A stretch of DNA of 64,000 bases from contig JBBQHP010000011.1 in NCBI GenBank assembly GCA_038324085.1, positions 58,381 through 122,380 of the forward strand. Direction: 5' to 3'. Below are positions 54,020 to 63,067 of the stretch, one piece after another. The position numbers and the translations under genes are program-made. Source of the DNA: Ga0077523 sp038324085 (GTDB taxonomy: Bacteria > Pseudomonadota > Gammaproteobacteria > Burkholderiales > Ga0077523). Within the stretch, counting starts at the first letter, position 1. Each line of letters starts with the position of its first letter. The notes below the pieces were generated by a model, which ran no database searches, was not told the DNA's origin, and saw nothing but the letters and a program-made list of their open reading frames with translations.

Positions 54020-54517
54020 CTACAACACGACCGGACGATCCGGCATCTCGTTGCCTTGCGCCCCGCGCCCCGGGAAATGTCGCGTGAGGTGGTCGCCGAC
54101 CGCGCGCACCCCGGCCAGCGCCCCGGCTTCGAATGTTCCGGCACGGAAGTGCTGCTCCATCTCGCGGCACACCGCCTCCCATGCCTCGGCGCCGCATTTC
54201 GCGTGAATGCCCCGGTCCGCGATGATCTCCACGTCGCGGTCCGCCATCAGCAGGTAGATCAGGACCCCGTTGTTGTGCTCGGTGTCCCACACCCGCATCA
54301 GCGAGAACACTTCGACGGCGCGCTCGCGTGCGGTTTCGTCGGCCCACAGGCGCGGTCCGTCGAGGGACGCTTCGATGACGACGCGAATCTGGCCCGAATG
54401 CGCCGCCTCGGTTTCCCGGATCGTGCGTTCGATGGCATCGAGCGTCGCATCGGGAAACGCGCGCCGCACCGCGCCATGACCGGTGAACAGGTGGCGCAAC
54501 CAGCGTCCCGGATTCAT
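54020..54517 (-). CDS. TPM domain protein, soluble
   Basis: A 165-residue protein consisting mainly of one TPM-type domain (about residues 20-145; AIERTIRETEAAHSGQIRVVIEAS, FSLMRVWDTEHNNGVLIYL and DRDVEIIADRGIHAK, quoted in parts). No signal peptide or membrane span is evident, unlike the preceding protein of the operon. The start at 54517 begins two bases after the TGA of the upstream TPM gene. The family function is not settled; a role in membrane-protein turnover (photosystem II repair) is known for a plant relative. It is last in a lemA-TPM-TPM operon. Confidence 0.85.
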   Translation of the reverse strand: MNPGRWLRHLFTGHGAVRRAFPDATLDAIERTIRETEAAHSGQIRVVIEASLDGPRLWADETARERAVEVFSLMRVWDTEHNNGVLIYLLMADRDVEIIADRGIHAKCGAEAWEAVCREMEQHFRAGTFEAGALAGVRAVGDHLTRHFPGRGAQGNEMPDRPVVL

Positions 54518-54518
54518 G

Positions 54519-55391
54519 TCACCACCGCCCGGACGCCCCGCCGCCGCCACCCATGCCGCCCCCACCCCCACCCCAACCGCCGCCGCCGCTGCTCCAGCCG
54601 CCGCCACCACCGGGGAATCCGCCGCCCCAGCCGCCGCGGCCGCCTCGCATGCCGCTGTTGCCCGCCACGAGCGAAAAGACAAACGCGATGATCGCCGAGA
54701 TCGCACCGACGGTGATTGCGCCGACGATCAGCCAGGCGATCACGCCCGCGGCGCTGCCGACCAGCGCGGCGGCAGGCACGCGCCCGATGATGCGCCGCAG
54801 GATGCCGCCCACCACGACCACGAGGATGAATCCGATCACGAACAGCGACTGGAACTTGCCGGCGTCCTGCGGCACCTGCGGCCTCGCCACCGGAGCGGGT
54901 AGCGCTTCGCCGTCGATCAGCTTGATCATCCAGTCCACGCCGGCATCGATGCCGCCGGCGAAATCGCCGGCCTTGAAACGCGGCACGATGATGTCGGCGA
55001 CGATGCGCTTGGACATCGCATCGTTCAAGACGCCCTCGAGGCCATAGCGGGTGTCGATGCGCAATGCGTGATCGTCCTTCGCGACCAGCAGGAGCGCGCC
55101 GTCGTCGATACCCTTGCGGCCAGGCTTCCAGGCGTCGGCCACGCGGATGGCGTACTGCTCGATCGCCTCCGGCTGGGTGGTCGGCACGATCAGCACGAAG
55201 ATCTGACTGCCCTTGCGCTTCTCGAAAGCGAGCAGCTTCTGCTCGAGCGCGCCCTGCTCGGCCGCGCTCAACGTCCCGGTGAGGTCCGTCACCGGCGACT
55301 TGAGCGGCGGCACCGGCACCTCGGCCCGCAGGCCGAGCGCCAGACCGAGCAGCAACAGCAGCACGCCGAAGCGTGCCCATGCGTGCGCCAT
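54519..55391 (-). CDS. TPM domain membrane protein, YgcG-like
   Basis: A 290-residue protein with signal peptide (about residues 8-23), a periplasmic TPM domain (about 32-155; VTDLTGTLSAAEQGALEQKL, LDxxYGLE-type region RIDTRYGLEGVLND), two or three membrane spans (about 183-200 and 208-250), and a Gly/Trp/Ser-rich tail ending GGGASGRW. The tail is typical of YgcG proteins. It lies three bases after lemA, with which YgcG-type genes are commonly paired. Molecular function is unknown; the glycine tail makes the reverse strand look like a proline-rich reading frame, which is not a gene. Confidence 0.9.
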   Translation of the reverse strand: MAHAWARFGVLLLLLGLALGLRAEVPVPPLKSPVTDLTGTLSAAEQGALEQKLLAFEKRKGSQIFVLIVPTTQPEAIEQYAIRVADAWKPGRKGIDDGALLLVAKDDHALRIDTRYGLEGVLNDAMSKRIVADIIVPRFKAGDFAGGIDAGVDWMIKLIDGEALPAPVARPQVPQDAGKFQSLFVIGFILVVVVGGILRRIIGRVPAAALVGSAAGVIAWLIVGAITVGAISAIIAFVFSLVAGNSGMRGGRGGWGGGFPGGGGGWSSGGGGWGGGGGGMGGGGGASGRW

Positions 55392-55394
55392 CGA

Positions 55395-56036
55395 CTACTT
55401 CGCCGGTTCCGGCGCGGGTGCCGCAGCAGGTGCCGGGGGCGCCGGCTTGCTGAAGTCCACCGTCGGCGGCTTGGCGATCACGGCCTCGTTCTCGACCGTG
55501 AAATTGGCCTTCTCCTTGTAGCCGAACACCATCGCGGTGAGATTGGCCGGGAACTGGCGGACCGTCGTGTTGTATTGCTGCACCGACTGGATGTAGCGAT
55601 TGCGCGCGACCGTGATGCGGTTCTCGGTGCCTTCCAGCTGCGCCTGCAGATCGCGGAAGTTCTGGTCGGACTTCAATTGCGGATAGTTCTCCGCCACGAC
55701 CAGCAGTCGCGACAGCGCCGAGGTCATCTGGCCCTGCGCCGCGATGAACTTGTCGAGCGCCGCCGGATCGTTGACCAGTTCGGGCGTGGCCTGGATGCTG
55801 CCCACCCTGGCCCGCGCTTCGGTAACACCGAGCAGGATGTCCTTTTCCTGCTGCGCGAAGCCCTTCACCGTATTGACCAGGTTCGGCACCAGATCGGCGC
55901 GGCGCTGGTACTGGTTCACCACTTCGCTCCACGCGGCCTTCACCTCCTCGTCCTGGGACTGGATGGTGTTGTAGCCGCAACCCGACAGCAGGGCTGCAAC
56001 GGCGAGCACGGCGAATAGTGCGATACGACTCAACAT
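55395..56036 (-). CDS. lemA: LemA family lipoprotein
   Basis: A 213-residue LemA-family protein. The start at 56036 gives a lipoprotein signal with lipobox LLSGC (Cys about residue 20). The conserved LemA helices follow: VKAAWSEVVNQYQRRADLVPNLVNTVKG (about 32-59, quoted only as its family hallmark in parts) and AENYPQLKSDQNFRDLQAQL (about 118-137). The C-terminus is Pro/Ala-rich (KPAPPAPAAAPAPEPAK). LemA proteins accompany TPM-domain proteins; the function is unresolved, with proposals around envelope stress. It is the first gene of the three-gene operon. Confidence 0.92.
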   Translation of the reverse strand: MLSRIALFAVLAVAALLSGCGYNTIQSQDEEVKAAWSEVVNQYQRRADLVPNLVNTVKGFAQQEKDILLGVTEARARVGSIQATPELVNDPAALDKFIAAQGQMTSALSRLLVVAENYPQLKSDQNFRDLQAQLEGTENRITVARNRYIQSVQQYNTTVRQFPANLTAMVFGYKEKANFTVENEAVIAKPPTVDFSKPAPPAPAAAPAPEPAK

Positions 56037-56100
56037 GGATTGTCTCCTCGAGACATGGATCGAGACCTCGTACAGCGTTGTGGGGTCGGACGAGGGAAAT

Positions 56101-56847
56101 TCAAGCGCCGGCCTTGAGCCGCGCCATCGTGTCACGGGCGAAACACAGGTCTTCCCACGCTTTGGCCTTGTCGGGCAGGTTGCGCAGGAGATAGGCCGGG
56201 TGGTAGGTGATGATGAGGGGGATGCCGCGGTAATCGTGCAACTGCCCGCGCAGCGAAGCGATGGTGGCGTCGCGCCCGAGCAGGCTGGTTGCGGGAATCT
56301 TGCCCAGCGCGACGATCAGCTTCGGCCGGATCAGATCCACCTGGCGCTGCAGGAACGGACGGCACCGTTCGGCTTCGAGCGGCTCCGGATTGCGATTGCC
56401 CGGCGGACGGCATTTGACCACGTTGGCGATGTACACGTCCGATCCGCGTTGCAGACCGATCGCGGCCAGCATGTTGTCCAGCAGGCGGCCCGCCTGGCCG
56501 ACGAAGGGCTCGCCGCGCTGGTCTTCCTCCGCGCCCGGGCCCTCGCCCACGAACAGCCAGTCCGCGGCCTCGTCGCCGACGCCGAACACCGTCTGCGTGC
56601 GCGTCGGGGCCAACGGGCATGCCGTGCATGCGGCGACGCAGGCCTCGAGCGCGGGCCACTCGAGATTCAGGATCTCGTTCGCGCGGACATCGGGGTCGGT
56701 CGCAGGCGCCGGCATCGACGACTGTGCAGCATCCGGCGACGGCGCGGCGACATCCGCCTCGGCGCTCGCCGGCGCTTGCGGGCGTTCGCGGCGCACCCAT
56801 TCGGGCCCGAGTCCGAGCTCCTCGAGAACCTGCGCGCGCGTTCTCAT
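56101..56847 (-). CDS. udg: Uracil-DNA glycosylase, family 4
   Basis: Removes uracil from DNA in base-excision repair. The 248-residue protein has an Ala/Asp-rich N-terminal tail (about residues 1-75) of unknown role, then the UDG domain. Cysteines of the [4Fe-4S] cluster are in CTACPLAPTRT (about 84-94) and VVKCRPPGNRNP (about 165-176) plus a later Cys in EAERCRPFL. The catalytic motif GEGPGAEEDQRGEPFVGQAG (about 118-137) carries the family 4 signature. It overlaps the rimI stop by four bases and ends the tsaB-rimI-udg operon. Confidence 0.93.
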   Translation of the reverse strand: MRTRAQVLEELGLGPEWVRRERPQAPASAEADVAAPSPDAAQSSMPAPATDPDVRANEILNLEWPALEACVAACTACPLAPTRTQTVFGVGDEAADWLFVGEGPGAEEDQRGEPFVGQAGRLLDNMLAAIGLQRGSDVYIANVVKCRPPGNRNPEPLEAERCRPFLQRQVDLIRPKLIVALGKIPATSLLGRDATIASLRGQLHDYRGIPLIITYHPAYLLRNLPDKAKAWEDLCFARDTMARLKAGA

Positions 56848-57305
56848 AGATCGAGACCCATCAGGATCGCGTCCTCGCGGCCGGTCGCGGCGGGGTAGTA
56901 GTTGCGGCGTCGCGCGATTTCACGAAACCCGGCGCGTTGATACAGCGAGCGTCCGGCGAGATTCGACGGCCGCACTTCCAGGAACAGCGCGCGCGCACCC
57001 ATGTCGCGCGCGCGCTGCAAGTAGAAATCGAGCAATTGCGCGCCGAGACCTTCGCGCTGGCGCTCGCGCGCGATGCTCAGGTTGAGCAGATGCGCTTCGT
57101 CGATGCCCATCATCAGCACGCCGTAACCGGAGAGAGCGCCCTCGATTTCCAGTACCCAGCAGGAATAGCCGGCATCGAGCGAGTCGCGAAAATTGCCCAG
57201 CGTCCACGGGTGCGTGTAGATGTCGGATTCGATGGTGGCCACGTGCTCCAGGTCGAGCGGTCGCATCGGCCGGAAGCGCGGCAGACTGCGCGGCAGCGCG
57301 CTCAT
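56844..57305 (-). CDS. rimI: Ribosomal protein bS18-alanine N-acetyltransferase
   Basis: GNAT enzyme that acetylates the N-terminus of ribosomal protein S18. The 153-residue protein starts at 57305 and contains the acetyl-CoA-binding motif RERQREGLGAQLLDFYLQRA (about residues 84-103), with the family LEVRPSNLAGRSLYQRAGF (about 112-130). Its start overlaps the tsaB stop and its stop overlaps the udg start, both as ATGA. The association with tsaB is conserved in proteobacteria. The longer upstream reading frame lies over tsaB and is not real. Confidence 0.94.
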   Translation of the reverse strand: MSALPRSLPRFRPMRPLDLEHVATIESDIYTHPWTLGNFRDSLDAGYSCWVLEIEGALSGYGVLMMGIDEAHLLNLSIARERQREGLGAQLLDFYLQRARDMGARALFLEVRPSNLAGRSLYQRAGFREIARRRNYYPAATGREDAILMGLDL

Positions 57306-57967
57306 CGCTCGGCGGTGGAGAGGGCCACCTTGTCGCGCACGTAGAGCGGCACCAGGGCTTCCGGCGGGTGCCGCTCGCCGGCCAGGAACCGGGCCGCAGC
57401 GAGCGCGGCCACGTGCCGCGCTTCGGGATGACGATCGTGGACGATGCGGACCTGCGGCCAGCACGCGGCCATCCGATCGCCGAAGCGGTCGAAGCCGTTG
57501 CCGCAACCGACCCACTGACCGGACGGGAGATCCGGCAAGGCGTCGGGATGCGCCAGCGCCGGCGCCAGCACCGCATCGACTCCCTGCGCCCCGCGCCGGA
57601 ACGCGGCGATGTAGACCTCGTTCATGCGCGCGTCGATGCAGGCGACCATGTCGTTCGCGCCGCCGCCTTCGGCCAGCGCATCGAGTGTCCCGACCGGAAC
57701 CACGGGCAGGTCTGCACCGAACGCGAGACCCTGGCCGACAGCGGTCGCGATGCGCAGGCCGGTGAACGATCCGGGTCCGACCGCGGCAGCGAGCGCATCG
57801 AGCCGGCCGAGCACGAGCCCGGCTTCGACCAGCAGCGCATCGACCATCGGCAACAGCAGTTGCGAATGACGCTGCCCCGCGTGTTCGAGCCGCTGGCATA
57901 CGTGTCCGTCGAGCCAGAGCGCAGCGGAGCAGTATTCGGTGGACGTATCGAGCGCCAGGATTTTCAA
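57302..57967 (-). CDS. tsaB: tRNA threonylcarbamoyladenosine biosynthesis protein TsaB
   Basis: Partner of TsaD in making t6A at position 37 of tRNAs that read ANN codons. The protein has the ASKHA fold with the N-terminal KILALDTSTEYCSAAL and the conserved GPGSFTGLRI motif. The start is uncertain because no ATG or GTG precedes the domain: a TTG at 57967 puts the KILALDTS sequence directly after the first residue, as in other TsaB proteins, giving 221 residues; a TTG at 57997 would add ten. Neither has a good ribosome site. It leads the tsaB-rimI-udg operon. Confidence 0.9.
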   Translation of the reverse strand: MKILALDTSTEYCSAALWLDGHVCQRLEHAGQRHSQLLLPMVDALLVEAGLVLGRLDALAAAVGPGSFTGLRIATAVGQGLAFGADLPVVPVGTLDALAEGGGANDMVACIDARMNEVYIAAFRRGAQGVDAVLAPALAHPDALPDLPSGQWVGCGNGFDRFGDRMAACWPQVRIVHDRHPEARHVAALAAARFLAGERHPPEALVPLYVRDKVALSTAER

Positions 57968-58053
57968 GCGGGAGGGGGCGGTCAACGCGCGCTGCAACGA
58001 GCCCGTTCAGTCAATGGCCCGGATTGTATCGGAACCGCGTTCGCATCAGCCCC

Positions 58054-58059
58054 TATAAT
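58054..58059 (+). promoter_or_regulatory. Putative -10 box upstream of binding-protein gene
   Basis: A perfect TATAAT lies 72 bases upstream of the ATG of the branched-chain amino acid-type binding protein. No convincing -35 is found at 16-18 bases distance, so a full promoter is not claimed. Confidence 0.4.
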
Positions 58060-58130
58060 CGAGGACAAACGATGCGGCGACGGGATCGGGCAGCATCGTG
58101 AAAAAACTCGAAACCATTGAGGAGCCACCC

Positions 58131-59414
58131 ATGAATCGCATCCTGCTTGCATTCGTCACATTGCTGGCGGCAGTCGCCGGCGTGCTGCCCGCCACCGCCT
58201 CGGCCCAGGACAAGCCGCTCAAGATCGGCGTGATCACGTTCCTGTCGGGCCCCGCCGCGGGCCCGTTCGGCGTCCCGGCGAAGAACGCTTCGGACCTCCT
58301 GGTCGAAGCCTTCAACAAGGGTGGACAGGTGCCGGGCTTCGAACAGAAGGGCTTCGGCGGACGCCCGATCGAAGTGGTCTACGTGGACGAGGCCGGCGGC
58401 CCGACCAAGGTGGTGACCGAGTTCCGCAATCTCGTGAGCCGGCAGGAAGTCGACCTCGTGATCGGCGTCATCTCGAGCGGCGACTGCCTCGCCGTGGCGC
58501 CGGTGGCCGAGGAGATGAAACAGCTCACGGTGCTGTTCGATTGCGCGACCAATCGCATCTTCGAGGAAAACAACTACAAGTACGTGTTCCGCACCACGAC
58601 GATGGCCACGCAGGAGAACGTGGCCGCGGCGCGCTACGTTGCCGAGATGTTCCCGAACCTCAAGAAGTTCTCGGGCATGAACCCGAACTACGCCTGGGGC
58701 CAGGACGCATGGTCCGACTTCACCGAAGCGATGAAGCAGCTGAAGCCGGAGGCCCAGATCGCGACTAACGTGACGCCGAAACTCGGCGCCGGCCAGTACG
58801 GCACCGAGATCTCGGCGCTGAGCAGCAGCGACGCGGAGATGATCGAGAATTCCCTGTGGGGTGGCGACCTCGAGGCCTACCTGCTGCAGGCGGTGCCGCG
58901 CGGGCTGCTGAAGAAATCGCCCAACATGATCATCTGCGGCGAGACCGTGCTCGAGCGGCTCGGCGCGCAATTGCCCGACGGCACGATGATCGGCGCGCGT
59001 GGACCCAACGGCCCGTTCGCGCCCGCGACCAAGCTGAACCAGTGGTTCCGCAAGAACTACGAGGACCAGTTCAAGGCGATGCCGGTCTACTCGTCGTACC
59101 ACATGGCCACCGCGTTCTTCGGAGCCAAGGCGGCGTACGAGAAGGCGATGAAGTCGAACGGCGGCAAGGCGGCTTCGCTCGACGATGTCATCAAGGCCTT
59201 CGAGTACCTGAAGTTCGAATCCGTCGCCGGCACGGTCGACATGTCGCTCGGCAAGGGCCACCAGGCCGTGCAGAGCGTCCCGATCGGCAAGGTGCTCGTG
59301 GTCGACGGCAAGGCGACGCTCACGGACGTCAAGTTCTATCCGCCCGCGCAGATCAGCCCGCCGGACGGCATGAAGAGCATCGACTGGATCCGCAGCGGCT
59401 TCAAGCAGAAGTAA
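58131..59414 (+). CDS. ABC transporter substrate-binding protein, Leu/Ile/Val type
   Basis: Periplasmic binding protein of 427 residues with a signal peptide (about residues 1-24, ending ASAQ) and a periplasmic binding domain of the LivK/AmiC type (LKIGVITFLSGPAAGPFG at about 28-45; VDLVIGVISSGDCLAVAP at about 107-124). Start at 58131 has GAGGAG six bases upstream; the GTG at 58098 is less likely. Ligands of this family include branched amino acids, amides, urea and aromatic acids; this one is not readable. No permease or ATPase genes adjoin it, so it is an orphan binding protein. Confidence 0.9.
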   Translation: MNRILLAFVTLLAAVAGVLPATASAQDKPLKIGVITFLSGPAAGPFGVPAKNASDLLVEAFNKGGQVPGFEQKGFGGRPIEVVYVDEAGGPTKVVTEFRNLVSRQEVDLVIGVISSGDCLAVAPVAEEMKQLTVLFDCATNRIFEENNYKYVFRTTTMATQENVAAARYVAEMFPNLKKFSGMNPNYAWGQDAWSDFTEAMKQLKPEAQIATNVTPKLGAGQYGTEISALSSSDAEMIENSLWGGDLEAYLLQAVPRGLLKKSPNMIICGETVLERLGAQLPDGTMIGARGPNGPFAPATKLNQWFRKNYEDQFKAMPVYSSYHMATAFFGAKAAYEKAMKSNGGKAASLDDVIKAFEYLKFESVAGTVDMSLGKGHQAVQSVPIGKVLVVDGKATLTDVKFYPPAQISPPDGMKSIDWIRSGFKQK

Positions 59415-59530
59415 CAGCTGACGTCGCGAGGGCCCGGAGCGATCCGGGTCCTCCGTCGCCGCACGCGTTGTCGATGGCGCCCGCGGCATGGTCTAATTCT
59501 TTTGCCACTCACTTGCGTGTTCCCGATCCC

Positions 59531-60025
59531 ATGGCCGTGAACTTTCGCGTCGTCGCCGAAGAGCTGATCCGGAACACCGCAGCTCGCGTCACCAATGCCC
59601 GCATCGAGATCCTGGCGACATTGCTCAAGGCCGAAGGCGCGCTGTCGCACGGCGAGATCGAGGGCCGCCTGAGCCAGGCCTCGGGCATCGATCGCGTCAC
59701 GGTCTATCGCGTGCTCGACTGGCTCACCACGCAGTCGCTCGCGCACAAGATCAGTGGCGACGACCGCGTCTGGCGCTTCAACGCGGCGCCCGCAACGAAC
59801 GAACACAATCACGCGCACTTCAAGTGCACGTGCTGCCAGAACGTGATCTGCCTCGACGACCTGGGCTCGGGCTATACCCCGGTCCTTCCGGCCGGCTTCA
59901 CTCCGCAGTCCGTCGATCTCACCATCAAGGGGCTGTGCGCCGAATGTTCGCCCGGCAACAAGGGGCATGACCCGCGCAAGCACGCGCGGCTGAACGGGGG
60001 CAGGCGCGGTTCGGTGCGGGCCTGA
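59531..60025 (+). CDS. Fur-family transcriptional regulator (Zur-like)
   Basis: A 164-residue metalloregulator with the Fur winged-helix (about residues 13-85; GIDRVTVYRVLDWLTTQSLA is the recognition region) and a C-terminal metal domain containing HNHAHFKC (about 94-101), C-T-C-C (CxxC) and a second CxxC in GLCAECS that should form the structural zinc site. The C-terminal tail is basic. The type resembles Zur-like proteins of betaproteobacteria; which metal is sensed cannot be told. It lies 207 bases upstream of a metal exporter gene, which may be its target. Confidence 0.85.
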   Translation: MAVNFRVVAEELIRNTAARVTNARIEILATLLKAEGALSHGEIEGRLSQASGIDRVTVYRVLDWLTTQSLAHKISGDDRVWRFNAAPATNEHNHAHFKCTCCQNVICLDDLGSGYTPVLPAGFTPQSVDLTIKGLCAECSPGNKGHDPRKHARLNGGRRGSVRA

Positions 60026-60232
60026 TACCCCACTGACCGGTCCGCCGCACGGCCCGGCGGTACACCCGCGCAATCCCATCGACGCGCCGACACCTGCGCC
60101 GGTCGTAACATGTCGTTGCCATGCCGGGCAGCGTCGTTCCCATACGAGTCCGGTGCGGCGGCAGATCACTGGATGAACGGTCCAGGGCGACATGGGTCCC
60201 AGTTAGAATCGGACCACCCCGCACGCCCGACC

Positions 60233-61246
60233 ATGCAAAGCGAAGCCCCCCTCGATCGCTGGCGCCAGGACCGCACACCGCCGCCCGCCGGACACCGCAC
60301 TTCCGAACGCCGCGCGAAGGTCGTGCTGGCGCTGACCCTCGTGACCATGGTCGCGGAACTCATCGTCGGCTGGATGACGGGGTCGATGGCGCTGACGGCC
60401 GACGGCTGGCACATGGGTTCGCATGCCGCGGCGCTCGGCATCGCGGCCTTCGCCTATGCATTCGCCCGGCGCCACGCCACCAGCGAGCGCTTCTCGTTCG
60501 GCACCGGCAAGGTGAGCGCGCTGGCCGGCTTCTCGAGCGCGCTGCTGCTGGCGGTGGTCGCAGTGCTGATGGCATTCGAGTCGGTGGCTCGCCTGGCCGC
60601 GCCGGTGCTGGTGCAGTTCGACGAAGCGATCGTCGTCGCCGTGTTAGGGCTCATCGTGAACATCGCGAGCGCGCTGCTGCTCTCGGGTGGCAGCGCCGAT
60701 GCGGGCCACGGACATGACCATGGGCATGGGCATGGCCACGACCATGGGCACGATCACAGCCGCAGCCCGGGAAACGACGCTGCACCTGCCCACCAGGACC
60801 AGAACCTGCGCGCGGCATATCTGCACGTGGTCGCGGATGCGCTCACGTCGATCCTGGCCATCGCGGCGCTCATGGCCGGCAAATGGCTCGGCTGGGTCTG
60901 GCTCGATCCGACGGTGGGCATCGCGGCCTCGGTCCTGATCGGGTGGTGGGCGTGGGGCTTGCTGCTCGGCACCGGCCGGGTCCTGCTGGACGCCGAAGAA
61001 AACAGCGCGCTCAAGTCCGAGATCGTGCGCCGCATCGAGTCCGACGCCGACAATCGCGTGGCCGATCTGCGGCTCTGGAGCATCGGCGGGGTCGAGCGCG
61101 CGCTGGTCTTGTCGGTGGTGACGCACCACCCCCGCTCCGCCGAACACTACAAGCACCTGCTGGCCGATCTCGAAGGACTCGGTCACGTCACGATCGAGGT
61201 CTTCACCTGCCAGGACGATCCGTGCCAGACCCATCGCGCCCTCTGA
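60233..61246 (+). CDS. dmeF: Cation diffusion facilitator, DmeF-like metal exporter
   Basis: Inner-membrane proton-coupled exporter of divalent metals; DmeF members favour Co(II) and Ni(II). The 337-residue protein has six membrane spans, a metal site on the second span (DGWHMGSHA, about residues 56-64) and on the fifth (HVVADALTS, about 198-206), and a His/Gly/Asp-rich cytoplasmic loop between spans four and five (about 159-182, repeated GHGHDHGHGH). The C-terminal cytoplasmic domain has further His residues and ends HRAL. The start at 60233 was chosen to avoid the unlike upstream extension. TAGAAT at 60204-60209 may be the -10. Confidence 0.9.
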   Translation: MQSEAPLDRWRQDRTPPPAGHRTSERRAKVVLALTLVTMVAELIVGWMTGSMALTADGWHMGSHAAALGIAAFAYAFARRHATSERFSFGTGKVSALAGFSSALLLAVVAVLMAFESVARLAAPVLVQFDEAIVVAVLGLIVNIASALLLSGGSADAGHGHDHGHGHGHDHGHDHSRSPGNDAAPAHQDQNLRAAYLHVVADALTSILAIAALMAGKWLGWVWLDPTVGIAASVLIGWWAWGLLLGTGRVLLDAEENSALKSEIVRRIESDADNRVADLRLWSIGGVERALVLSVVTHHPRSAEHYKHLLADLEGLGHVTIEVFTCQDDPCQTHRAL

Positions 61247-61323
61247 GACCGGCCCCGGTTGTTCTAGAATCAGGGGTTCGACAGCGGACAAAACCATAAC
61301 ATCAACACAGGGGAGACCGGTTC

Positions 61324-62106
61324 ATGAAACCCGACCTCACGCTCGCGGGCAAGCGCGTGCTCGTCACGGCGGGCGCAGGCGGCATCGGCCGCGCCATCAC
61401 GGAAACATTCATCGACATGGGCGCCCGGGTCCACATCTGCGACGTCGACCTCAAGGCGCTCGATGCCGTTCGCGCCGCGCGTCCCGCAGTGACGAGCTCG
61501 GTCTGCGATGTATCCGACCTCAAGCAGGTCGATGCACTGTTTGCGGACGTCAAACGCCATCTGGGCGGGCTCGACGTGCTGGTCAACAACGCCGGCATCG
61601 CCGGCCCCACCGGCAAGGTGGAAGACATCCCGGTATCCGACTGGGACCGCTGCATCGCCATCGACCTGAACGGCATGTTCTATTGCACGCGCCTGGGCAT
61701 GCCGATGATCAAGGCGGCGGGCGGGGGCAGCATCATCAACCTGTCGTCCACGGCGGGGCGGCTCGGCTTCCCGCTACGCTCGCCCTACGCGGCGGCGAAA
61801 TGGGGCGTGGTCGGCTTCACCGCGAGCCTCGCGATGGAAGCCGGGCCGGACAACGTGCGAGTCAACTGCATCATGCCCGGCATCGTCGAAGGCGATCGCA
61901 TCGACCGGGTCGTCGCTGCCAAGGCGGCGGCCTTCGGCATCTCGCCCGACGAGCAGAAGCAACGCATGGTGGCCGACGTTTCTATGCGCACGATGGTGAG
62001 CGCCCAGGACATCGCGAACATGGCGCTGTTCCTGGCATCCGATGCCGGCCGCCACGTGAGCGGCCAATCCATGCCGGTCTGCGGCAACGTCGAGGTACTT
62101 CGCTGA
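61324..62106 (+). CDS. SDR family oxidoreductase
   Basis: A 260-residue short-chain dehydrogenase with intact motifs: cofactor TAGAGGIGRAITETFIDMGA (about residues 15-34; first Gly replaced by Ala), NNAG (about 89-92), Ser in LSSTAGRLG (about 141) and the active-site YAAAK (about 155-159). Asp40-type residue after CDVDL indicates NAD. It has a good ribosome site GGGGAG and starts a three-gene operon; TAGAAT at 61265-61270 may be its -10. The other members oxidise a 3-hydroxy acid and cleave a 3-keto acid, so this enzyme probably acts on a related substrate. Confidence 0.9.
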   Translation: MKPDLTLAGKRVLVTAGAGGIGRAITETFIDMGARVHICDVDLKALDAVRAARPAVTSSVCDVSDLKQVDALFADVKRHLGGLDVLVNNAGIAGPTGKVEDIPVSDWDRCIAIDLNGMFYCTRLGMPMIKAAGGGSIINLSSTAGRLGFPLRSPYAAAKWGVVGFTASLAMEAGPDNVRVNCIMPGIVEGDRIDRVVAAKAAAFGISPDEQKQRMVADVSMRTMVSAQDIANMALFLASDAGRHVSGQSMPVCGNVEVLR

Positions 62107-62107
62107 T

Positions 62108-63046
62108 ATGGAAAACATCGCAATTGTCGGAGTCGGGCTGATCGGCCGTGCCTGGGCCATGGTGTTCGCGCGGGCGGGCCACCCGGTGAAACTGTGGGAC
62201 AGCGCGCCCGGCGCGGTCGACCAGGCGCTCGGCCTGATCGAAGAAGGCCTGGTCGAACTGCGGTCGTACGGACTGATCGACGAAGCGCCCGCCACCGTGG
62301 CGGCGCGGGTGTCGGCGGCGCCGACCCTGGCGGCCGCGCTCGAGGGCACCGACTACGTGCAGGAGAACACATCCGAGCGCGAAGACGTGAAGCGCCAGGT
62401 ATTCAGCGACCTCGACGCGGCGGCGGCGCCCGACTGCATCCTCGCTTCCTCCACCTCGACCATCCAGACCTCGCGCTTCGCCGGTCACGTGCCGGGCAAG
62501 CATCGCTGCCTGGTCGCGCACCCGGTCAATCCGCCGCACGTGATTCCGGTCGTGGAGCTGTCGCCTGCGCCGTTCACCGACCCTGCCGTGGTCGAGCGCA
62601 CACGCGCGTTGCACGAACGCGCCGGCCAGGTGCCGATCCTCGTCAACAAGGAAATCGAAGGCTTCGTCCTGAACCGGCTCCAGGCGGCACTGCTGCTGGA
62701 ATCGTGGCGCCTGGTCGACGAGGGCTACGTCAGCGTCGAGGATCTCGACAAGAGCATCCGCGACGGGCTCGGCCTGCGCTGGGCGTTCATGGGCCCGTTC
62801 GAAACCATCGACCTGAACGCACCCGGCGGCGTCACCGACTACGCCAAGCGCTACGGCCCGAAGATGCACGGCATGATGGAGGGCAGCGCCTATGGGCCGT
62901 GGGACGACGAGCTCGCCGGCCGCGTCGAGGCGGAACGCCGCAAGCTCATGCCCCACAGCGAACATGCCGCGCGCGAAGCGTGGCGCGACCGGCGCCTGAT
63001 GGCGCTGATGGCCCACAAACGCGACCAGAACAAGAAGCATCGATAG
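62108..63046 (+). CDS. 3-hydroxyacyl-CoA dehydrogenase-family protein, lambda-crystallin/carnitine dehydrogenase-like
   Basis: A 312-residue NAD-binding dehydrogenase with N-terminal IAIVGVGLIGRAWAMVFA (about residues 4-21), the segment AHPVNPPHVIPVVEL (about 138-152) and EGFVLNRLQAALLLESWRLV (about 187-206). These are hallmarks of lambda-crystallin (L-gulonate 3-dehydrogenase) and of L-carnitine 3-dehydrogenase, both acting on free 3-hydroxy acids, not CoA esters. It begins one base after the SDR stop. The following BKACE enzyme would use its 3-keto product. Confidence 0.9.
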   Translation: MENIAIVGVGLIGRAWAMVFARAGHPVKLWDSAPGAVDQALGLIEEGLVELRSYGLIDEAPATVAARVSAAPTLAAALEGTDYVQENTSEREDVKRQVFSDLDAAAAPDCILASSTSTIQTSRFAGHVPGKHRCLVAHPVNPPHVIPVVELSPAPFTDPAVVERTRALHERAGQVPILVNKEIEGFVLNRLQAALLLESWRLVDEGYVSVEDLDKSIRDGLGLRWAFMGPFETIDLNAPGGVTDYAKRYGPKMHGMMEGSAYGPWDDELAGRVEAERRKLMPHSEHAAREAWRDRRLMALMAHKRDQNKKHR

Positions 63047-63067
63047 CCCATTTTTCCGGAGGAAACC

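Noticed and set aside
54553..55047. Plus-strand frame coding long proline runs
   Set aside because: It is the antisense reading of the glycine-rich tail of the TPM/YgcG-like protein and has no ribosome site or homology signature.
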